This document shows positions 6,693-12,942 of a DNA stretch of 12,942 bases, one piece after another. Origin of the DNA: CAWEHT01 sp963808455 (GTDB taxonomy: Bacteria > Chloroflexota > Anaerolineae > CG2-30-64-16); contig CAWEHT010000070.1 in assembly GCA_963808455.1 (NCBI GenBank), positions 1 to 12,942 of the forward strand, in the 5' to 3' direction. The stretch's first letter is position 1. The number at the start of each line of letters is the position of its first letter. Below the pieces are notes generated by a model that worked only from the letters and a program-made list of their open reading frames with translations, was not told where the DNA came from and searched no databases. The translations under genes and the position numbers were made by a program.

Positions 6693-9636
6693 GTGAGCAC
6701 AGCCGGCGACGGTTCCACGCGCAAGCCCGCCCAGAGGCTCACCCAACGGGACAGCAGGCCTCCTCGCAAGCTGTTTGCGAGCGTGAGGGACGCTGCGTCG
6801 CCGGAGGGCGAAGCCAGGTTCCGCTCCTACATCGAATACGCCCCGCTGGCGGTGTTTGTGATCGACGGGGCAGGCCGGTGTGTCGAGGCCAATCGCTGCG
6901 CCTCGCAGATGCTCGGCTACGACCGGGAGACCCTCGCCGGCATGGGCCTCGACGATGCGGTCCTCGAGGAAGACCGTGAGGCGGCACGGGCCGGGCTGGG
7001 TACCGTCCTGAGGACAGGCTTTGTCAAAGGACGCTTCCGGCTGCGAGCGCGGGCAGGGGGAGCTGATCAGCGTCTCAGTGCGGGCCGCCCGGCTCAGCTC
7101 CGAGCGGCTGATCGCCTATTGCCTGGATATCACCGAAGCCAGGCGGGCCGAGGACGCGCGCGACATCACGCTGCTAGCTGCTGCAGCTGTCGAACGCCGA
7201 ATGGGACTGGCACAGCCTGCTGGGGCAGGCACTGGACCTGCTGCAGAGCTGGTCGGGCTTCGACGCCGTCGGGGTGCGCCTGAACAATAGCGACGACTAC
7301 CCGTATTTCGAGACCAGCGGCTCCCCGCGCTCCTTTGCCAGAAGAGAAAGCTCGCGGTGCCCTCGCGGGGACAACGACGGCTTGCTTCGGAATGGCGTTG
7401 GCAAGCCCATGCTGGATTGCCTGTGCGGTGACGTGCTCTCCGGCCGCTTCGACCCAAGCAATCCGTTCTTCACACCCGTGGGAGTTACTGGACTAACTCG
7501 ATGAGCCGGTGGTTGGACACACGGGAGGCCGGTCGCCGCGCTCGCATGGGGAGCCGGTGCGACGCCATTGGCTATGAATCGGTGGCACTCATCCCCCTGC
7601 GCATGGCCGGGACCACCTATGGGCTGCTGCAGTTCAGCGACCACCGCCGGGACCGTTTCACGCCGCAGCTGCTTGCCCTGTATGAGCAGCTGGGCGAAAC
7701 CCTGGCCATCGCCCTGGCGCAACGGCGGGCCGAGGAAGCCCTGTACGCCAGCGAGCAGCGCTTCTCGAGCATCTTTCAGGCCAGCCCCACCACTATCAGC
7801 ATCTCTCACCTGGGCAGCGGGCGATTCGTCAACGTGAACCTCGCTTTCGAGGCCAGGTCCGGCTATACACGCCAGGAGCTGATCGGGCGCACTTCGGGTG
7901 AGATCAGCCTGTGGTATGACCCTCGAGACCGGGAAAGTGTGGCCACTACGCTGCGCCGGCAAGGCACGGTGCGCGGCTTCGAAACCAAGATCCGGGTCAA
8001 GTCGGGCGAGATCCGCGATGTGTTGATGTCGGCGGAGCTGCTCGAGCTGGGCGGGGAGCCGCACATGCTGTGCCTGACGCAGGACATCACCGAGCGACGA
8101 CAGGCCGAGGAAGCGCTCCGCGAGAGCGAGTTCAGGTTTCGCACCTACGTCGAGATGGCCCCTATCGCCATTTTCGTGGTGGACCGAAACGGATACTTCA
8201 TCGATAGCAATTCGGCAGCCATCGACCTCCTGGGATACGAACACGCTTACCCTGGCCGGCATGCGGATCAGCGACCTCCACCTGGAAGATGACCGTGGAC
8301 TGGTCGAACGGACATTCGAGATGCTGCAACGCGAAGGGGCACGTCGAGAGCGAATTCCGGATGAAGAGGCGGGACGGGCGTTTGGTCTGGGTCTTGCTGC
8401 GGGCGGTCATGCTGCAAGACGGGCGCTCGCTGGGCTATTGCCCAGGACATGACCGAGCGCAAGCGGATGGAAGAAGCACTAAGACAGGCCCACAAGTTCG
8501 AGAGCCTGGGCGTGCTGGCCGGCGGGGTGGCCCACGACTTGAACAACTGCTGGTGGCGTTGCTCGGGGAGACCTCCCTGGCGCTGGCCAGCTCTGGAACC
8601 GGAGAGCCCGGCCCGCCGAGCTATCCAGAAGGCCGTTTGTGCCGCGCAACGCGCCGCAGACCTGACGCGGCAGCTGCTGGCCTATTCCGGCCGGGGCCGC
8701 TTCGCCGTGCAACCTTTGCGCCTGAACGCCCTGATCGAGGAGAACCTGGGGCTGCTCGAAGTGGCCGTCCCCAAGCCTGTCCATCTGGCCGCCGAGCTGG
8801 CCGAGGATTTGCCCCTGATCCTGGCCGACACGGGCCAGATGCAGCAGGTGCTGATGAACCTGATCATCAACGCCGGCGAGGCCATCGGCTCGCGTCCAGG
8901 CACGGTCACCATCCGCACCGGCGTCAGCGATATCTCGTCCAGCGAGCAGCACTTGTGGCCCTTCGCCCGAGAACCGTTCCCGGCGGGGCGGTATGTGGTG
9001 CTGCAGGTGTGCGACGACGGCTGCGGCATGGATGCTGCCACGTTGCCCCGCATCTTTGACCCCTTCTTCACCACCAAGTTCACAGGGCGTGGGCTGGGAC
9101 TGGCCGCGGTGCTGGGCATCGTCAAGGGGCACCAGGGCGGCCTGCGGGTGGAGAGCACGCCGGGCGTGGGCACGACCTTCCAACTGGCCTTCCCTGCCGC
9201 CGCAGAGGACGCACCGAGGGCGGTCCAGCCGTCCCTCGCCGCGCCGGCCGCCCCCCCTCGAACGGCGTCCGGAGCTGATCCTGTTGATCGACGATGAGGA
9301 GCCCGTGCGCACGGCGGTGACCGATATCCTCGAGATGAAAGGGCTACACGTGTTGGCTGCCTCGAATGGCAGGGAGGGCCTGGCCATCTATCGCCGGCAG
9401 CAGGCCAACATCCTTCTCGTCTTGCTGGACCTCTCCATGCCGGGCATGAGCGGGGAGGAGACGTTCCGAGAGCTGCCGCGGTCGATCCGCAGCTGCGCAT
9501 CATCCTGTCATCGGGCTATGACGAGGCTGAAGTCTCGGCACGCTTTGCCGCAGACCCGCCGACGGGCTTTCTGCAGAAGCCGTACAGCCTGGAGACCCTG
9601 ACGGCAGCGATTGGCCGGCACCTGGCAGCCGGGTAG
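6693..9636 (+). CDS. hybrid sensor histidine kinase (PAS-GAF-PAS-PAS-HisKA-HATPase-REC), about ten frameshifts
   Basis: Signal-sensing kinase with its own receiver, about 979 aa if all frames are joined; no membrane helix is seen, so it is probably cytoplasmic. By nucleotide: PAS1 about 6820-7150 (FRSYIEYAPLAVFVID); GAF about 7190-7730 (FDAVGVRL, DCLCGDVLSGRFDPSNPFFT, GYESVALIPL); PAS2 about 7740-8100; PAS3 about 8110-8460; HisKA about 8480-8710, with the phospho-accepting His in AGGVAHDLNN; HATPase about 8800-9200 (N box MNLIINAGEAI, then DDGCGM, FDPFFTTK, GRGLGLAAV); REC about 9270-9630 (LLIDDEEPVRTA, phospho-Asp in LLDLSMPGMSG, FLQKPYS). Frame changes occur near 7058, 7180, 7481, 8241, 8337, 8442, 8547, 8594, 9254 and 9475. 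The chosen start, GTG at 6693, has GGAG upstream; the start is less certain than the domains. No partner regulator gene is adjacent. The gene ends 18 bp from the convergent deacetylase. Confidence 0.82.
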
Positions 9637-9654
9637 CGCGTTGTGATGGACCGC

Positions 9655-10440
9655 TCAGCCTCGTGCGGGGGCTGCTCCAGCGGCCGCGCCGGGCACCACC
9701 GGCCCGTGGTTGTTGCACGCCCAGGCCTCGTCGTCCAGCAGCGTTACCACGCGGAAGCTCTCGGCGTACATCATCTCTTTCCCTTTGGCCGCTTCATGCG
9801 CCCATTGTTTGATGCGTTCCTCAGGGTCCCAGTCCTTCATCTGGCTGCGGTGCGCCCGCAGCGCGGCGACCTTGACATCGATCGTCTCGTCGATATTGAC
9901 GAAGAAGTTGCCTTGCCCGAACCCGGTCACGTAGACCTTGCGCACCTTGTGCGGGCTCAACCCTTCACCGGCCAGCTCCTCGTACAGGTTAGGCTGCCCG
10001 GCCGCGGGGAAGACGGCATCCAGGGCTGCCGCCGACGCGGCGCGGTGATCGGGATGGTTGATGTAGTCTTCGGCGGCCAGGATCACGGTCGGATCCCCCG
10101 TGATCACGACTTCGGGGCGGAAGCGGCGGATCTCCCGCACCAGCTTCTTGCGCAGCTCGAGTGTCGCTTGCAGCATGCCGTCGGGCTCGCGCAGAAAGAT
10201 CACCTCGCCGACGCCGGCGATTTGGGCCGCGGCTCGCGCCTCCGCCTCGCGGATCTCCGTCGCCCGCTCGTGGGTCATGCCGGGTTCGGCAATCCCCACA
10301 TCCCCGCTCGTACACAGCACGTAGGCGGCGCGCGCGCCGCCCTTGACCCAACGCGCTACCGTGCCCACACAGGTAAACTCGATGTCGTCGGGGTGCGCCA
10401 CGATGGCCATGGCGCTTTCTGGTATGTAGAACGTGCTCAT
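9655..10440 (-). CDS. PIG-L/LmbE-family deacetylase
   Basis: Metal-dependent N-deacetylase fold, 261 aa, intact. Family motifs are present: AHPDD at 15-19 (His16 and Asp19 as expected metal/catalytic residues) and NHPDHRAA at 128-135, supplying the further metal-binding histidine (His132). Members remove acetyl groups from N-acetylglucosamine-type amino sugars in mycothiol, bacillithiol, GPI or antibiotic pathways; which substrate applies here cannot be read from sequence. No signal peptide or membrane segment is visible, so it is probably cytoplasmic. The start at 10440 has AAGG six bases upstream. It begins 72 bp after the stop of the WD40-FtsK-like gene on the same strand, with no clear terminator between, so co-transcription is likely. 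The alanine- and proline-rich last 15 residues look like a disordered tail. Confidence 0.9.
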   Translation of the reverse strand: MSTFYIPESAMAIVAHPDDIEFTCVGTVARWVKGGARAAYVLCTSGDVGIAEPGMTHERATEIREAEARAAAQIAGVGEVIFLREPDGMLQATLELRKKLVREIRRFRPEVVITGDPTVILAAEDYINHPDHRAASAAALDAVFPAAGQPNLYEELAGEGLSPHKVRKVYVTGFGQGNFFVNIDETIDVKVAALRAHRSQMKDWDPEERIKQWAHEAAKGKEMMYAESFRVVTLLDDEAWACNNHGPVVPGAAAGAAPARG

Positions 10441-10512
10441 CGGTGGCCTTGCTCCCTATCCATGGCTGTCATACCGGTTATTCTCTCGCAGAACGGGCCA
10501 GAAACGCCAATT

Positions 10513-12816
10513 CTAAGGGTCTGCCGCGGCCGCACCAACCATCTGGATGATGCGGTCCAGGAGTTCTTTGCCGGGCAGCTCGTCCAAGTCGAGCCGGCAG
10601 TCCTGCAAGACTGGATCCTGCCATACGAAGCCGTGCGTATCCGAGGCTATGACCGTGCAGGTTTGCTCCAGATCGGCCAGGCCGGTGCCGTGCGGGAGCG
10701 CGCTGCCGGCGTCCACCAGGAGAATGACATAAACGCCGCAGCGAGGCCCGTTGTGGGCGATACCGGCCAGGTGCCGTGCCGCCGTCTCGGTGAAGTGCGC
10801 CGGAAAGTCGAACACCGCAAGCACGCGGTACGGTTCGACCAGCTCGCCTGCCTGCGCATTGTATTCTTCGATCGTGTTGGACTGGCCGCGCAGGCATCTT
10901 TGGGCCACGCCCTCTATGTGTGCGTCCAGGTCGGCGAGGCACCCTTCGATATCCTGTGGCTCGGTCCGATCTTTTCCGGTGATCAGGGCCGCATCGTGGT
11001 CCGCCAGGGGCATGAGAGCGGCAACGTTCTGGCCGAGGCCGATCGGGTCAACGACGGTGATCCGCAGCCTTGTGGGAGGGACCAGGGCCAAGAGGCGGAC
11101 CAGGAGCGACTGGATCATCCGCGCGGCAACTTCCTTTTGCGGGCCGGCGGCCTCGATCACGATGCCGCTCGCCCCCAGCACAGGCAGCAGGGCCGGCAGG
11201 GCCAGCGTGTCCCAGCGCGCTCGTTTCTCGAGCTGGCCGATGCGCACCGCTGATGGCAGGTTGTTCCCGACGGCTAATTGCCAATCATGCCAGGCCCCGT
11301 CCTGCCAACGCGCTGCTTGCAGGCCGGCGGACTGAATCATCGACAAAGCGTTGGCCCTGAGCAGAACCAATTCGGCTTCATAGACGGCGCGCGCCTGCGA
11401 TAGCGCGATCTGGCGCTTCTTTTCTGCCTCGGCGAGCCGGCTCTCGTAGCCGGCCTCTGATCTTTCAAGAAGCGAACCGCGCAAATGGGAGGCATTGGTC
11501 ACAGCGATCTGTAGCTGCCTGATAGGGCCCTCGAAGCGCCCCTGGTCCACACCCCATGCCTTAAGCGTCCGGTCCTTGCCGACCGCGAACAGCTCTTGCC
11601 CGTCCTGGCCGAACTGCAGGTTGCGCAAGGGCGCCCCGACGGCGTCCTGCAGGCTGCGGATCTCTGCGCCGTTGAGGATGTCGAGCAGCTGGATGCGGCC
11701 ATCGGCGAGGCCTACAGCAAGCGGGCCCCCGGCGGGCGCCAGGGCCAACGCCGTCAGCGGGGCCGTGAACGGGCAGAACCTGTGCATCAGCTGCCGATTG
11801 GCCACCTCCCACACGGTAACGCATTCGTCTTTGTGTGCCAGCACGATGCGCGCGCCATCCGAGCTCACGGCCAGGCGGCTGACCGGGCCAGATGCGGTTT
11901 GCAGCCTGACCCGGTCCCGGCGCAGCCGGAGGCCGCGGCCAATATCCCAAAGGACGACTGATCCATCGCGGTACCCGGCCGCCAGGGCATCGCTGCCCGG
12001 CGGGGAAAAAGCGAGGCATTGCACGGGGGAATCGTGCCAGAACTCTTTCCAGCCCGAACCCGCAGCCATATCCAGCAGCGAGACAAGGTTTTCGCTGGCC
12101 TGGGCAAGGTACCGGCCATCGGATGAGAACACGAGGCTGGCGACGTCCACCGGGAGGACGTTGGCCTGGTAGATCGGCTTGTCCCTGCCGAACTCGATTA
12201 CCTGGACCCCACCCCGTTCTCGGCCAACGGCCATCTGCCGGCCTGTCGCGGAAACCGCCAACGCGGTGATGCGGCCCCCGGCACCTTCGTGCGCGACGAT
12301 CGGCTCGCCACCCGGCAGCTGGCAGACGCTGAAGGAGCTATCTTCGAAGCAGGCGGCCAGGACGGCGAGGTTTGCCGATAATGCGGCCAGCCGCACCTCC
12401 GGGGCGAACAATACGGACTTGCGCCGCGAGGGGGTGGGGATGTCTGGCAGGAGCACTCTCATCACCAGCTCCGCCAGGCCGGCGGCACTCCGGCTCGCAG
12501 CCTGGGCCAGCTGCCCAAGCCCCTGCAACGTGCCATCCTCCGCTACGGCTCCTGGCGAGGCATCACCGGAGTCCTCGATTCCCGGCGGCAGGCCGGCCCG
12601 TCCCAGCGCGGCCCTGGCGTCACCCAGGGCCTTGCGCACCGCGCCATGCTGCTCATCTGCGGCCTGGCGGGCCCGATCGCGCTCGGCAAGTGCCTCGTCG
12701 AGCTCTTGGCGATGCCGATCCAGCGCCGCTTCTTCCGCTTCGGCGTAGCGCTTCGCCGCGTCTTGAAAGCGGCGCACGCTATCGCGCAAGAGCAGCAGCA
12801 GGGCAGCTTCAGCCAT
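10513..12816 (-). CDS. coiled coil - WD40 propeller - FtsK-like (motor-less) protein
   Basis: A 767-aa protein of no named function. Residues about 1-70 are a charged coiled coil. Residues about 131-430 hold seven WD40-like repeats, enough for one propeller (repeat ends include SVVLWDI at 286-292 and CVTVWEV at 332-338). Residues about 445-490 are a second coiled coil. Residues about 500-765 resemble the segment that precedes the motor in large FtsK/SpoIIIE-type proteins (RIGQLEKRARWDTLALPALL, RITVVDPIGLGQN, IEEYNAQAGE, FVWQDP). No Walker A is present; the equivalent loop reads AAGPQKE. In my knowledge of that family an active FtsK motor follows next, but here a TAG ends the frame and no motor is encoded in the 72 bp before the deacetylase. 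ATG 12816 fits the usual family N-terminus, though the frame is open to the window edge. It probably acts as a scaffold or regulator. Confidence 0.75.
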   Translation of the reverse strand: MAEAALLLLLRDSVRRFQDAAKRYAEAEEAALDRHRQELDEALAERDRARQAADEQHGAVRKALGDARAALGRAGLPPGIEDSGDASPGAVAEDGTLQGLGQLAQAASRSAAGLAELVMRVLLPDIPTPSRRKSVLFAPEVRLAALSANLAVLAACFEDSSFSVCQLPGGEPIVAHEGAGGRITALAVSATGRQMAVGRERGGVQVIEFGRDKPIYQANVLPVDVASLVFSSDGRYLAQASENLVSLLDMAAGSGWKEFWHDSPVQCLAFSPPGSDALAAGYRDGSVVLWDIGRGLRLRRDRVRLQTASGPVSRLAVSSDGARIVLAHKDECVTVWEVANRQLMHRFCPFTAPLTALALAPAGGPLAVGLADGRIQLLDILNGAEIRSLQDAVGAPLRNLQFGQDGQELFAVGKDRTLKAWGVDQGRFEGPIRQLQIAVTNASHLRGSLLERSEAGYESRLAEAEKKRQIALSQARAVYEAELVLLRANALSMIQSAGLQAARWQDGAWHDWQLAVGNNLPSAVRIGQLEKRARWDTLALPALLPVLGASGIVIEAAGPQKEVAARMIQSLLVRLLALVPPTRLRITVVDPIGLGQNVAALMPLADHDAALITGKDRTEPQDIEGCLADLDAHIEGVAQRCLRGQSNTIEEYNAQAGELVEPYRVLAVFDFPAHFTETAARHLAGIAHNGPRCGVYVILLVDAGSALPHGTGLADLEQTCTVIASDTHGFVWQDPVLQDCRLDLDELPGKELLDRIIQMVGAAAADP

Positions 12817-12908
12817 GCCGGCACCCCAACGATCGCCCGTGACTTCGCGGCACGTTGGCCGTGGCCCGGCACGCTGCCTTGCGGGTCTGGGAGGGAGCCC
12901 AAAGATCG

Positions 12909-12914
12909 CCTCCT
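12909..12914 (-). promoter_or_regulatory. strong Shine-Dalgarno AGGAGG with no matching ATG
   Basis: AGGAGG (minus strand) lies between the possible TAA of an upstream gene and the WD40-FtsK-like gene. The only start codon at proper spacing is TTG at 12902, in a different frame from the WD40 gene. The WD40 ATG is about 90 bases further on. It could serve a very short leader peptide, or there may be a sequence error between here and 12816. Confidence 0.3.
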
Positions 12915-12920
12915 GATTCT

Positions 12921-12942
12921 TTACTTCGGCTTGTCGTAGTAA
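12921..12942 (-). CDS. possible C-terminal end of an upstream minus-strand gene (partial)
   Basis: The last bases read on the minus strand as Tyr-Tyr-Asp-Lys-Pro-Lys and a TAA at 12923-12921, followed directly by AGGAGG, which is the usual picture at an operon junction. Only six codons are in the window, so the product cannot be named and the frame itself is a guess from context. The WD40 frame is also open here. Confidence 0.2.

Noticed and set aside
7274..7504. Separate small gene in the kinase region
   Set aside because: It is the central piece of the kinase GAF domain in a shifted frame, not an independent protein.
9643..11253. Long plus-strand open frame opposite the deacetylase and WD40 genes
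   Set aside because: It lies antisense to two well-supported genes, has no recognisable domain or ribosome-binding site, and its composition is that of a GC-rich antisense frame.
1..12942. CRISPR array, tRNA, rRNA or insertion sequence
   Set aside because: No regularly spaced repeats, cloverleaf-like elements, ribosomal sequence, transposase motifs or terminal inverted repeats were seen on either strand.

Overview
This is a GC-rich bacterial window that I read as a free-living heterotroph. The gene set (ribose/rhamnose-class sugar ABC importer, large multi-PAS hybrid kinase, PIG-L deacetylase, WD40 propeller fused to an FtsK-like segment) is the kind I would expect in a filamentous Chloroflexota. 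That lineage call is an inference from gene content, not from a marker gene.

Left part (minus strand, about 5616 down to 184): a sugar-import operon under its own promoter. The order of transcription is a DeoR-type regulator carrying an unusual C-terminal periplasmic-binding-protein (PBP) domain, a RbsA/RhaT-type two-domain ATPase, and two RbsC/RhaP/RhaQ-type permeases. Gene junctions are tight, including an 11-bp overlap and an ATGA overlap. No separate secreted substrate-binding protein is visible. A consensus-like sigma70 promoter upstream of the regulator (TTGACA, 17 bp, TATGTT) is embedded in a perfect 11+11+11 bp inverted repeat, a textbook layout for an autorepressor operator.

Middle part (plus strand, 5745 to 9636): a small zinc-ribbon membrane protein with an SH3-like C-terminal region, a perfect GC-rich hairpin, a 380-bp intergenic stretch holding a TTGACA promoter, then a hybrid sensor histidine kinase (PAS-GAF-PAS-PAS-HisKA-HATPase-REC, about 979 aa once joined). 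The kinase is broken by about ten single-base frameshifts, several of them in G or C runs. The reconstructed protein looks fully conserved, so I favour sequence error over gene decay, but the sequence alone cannot decide. The regulator (two), ATPase (one) and zinc-ribbon protein (one) are frameshifted too, while the two permeases, the deacetylase and the WD40 gene are intact.

Right part (minus strand, 12816 down to 9655): a 767-aa protein consisting of an N-terminal coiled coil, a seven-bladed WD40 propeller, a second coiled coil and a degenerate FtsK/HerA-like nucleotide-binding segment. It stops where the related large FtsK/SpoIIIE-type proteins would go on into their active motor domain. 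A PIG-L/LmbE deacetylase follows 72 bp later, probably in the same transcript, and runs convergent to the kinase. The last bases of the window may hold the end of another upstream minus-strand gene.

The best candidates for something undescribed are the motor-less WD40-FtsK-like protein paired with a PIG-L deacetylase, and the DeoR-PBP fusion regulator with its operator-promoter.
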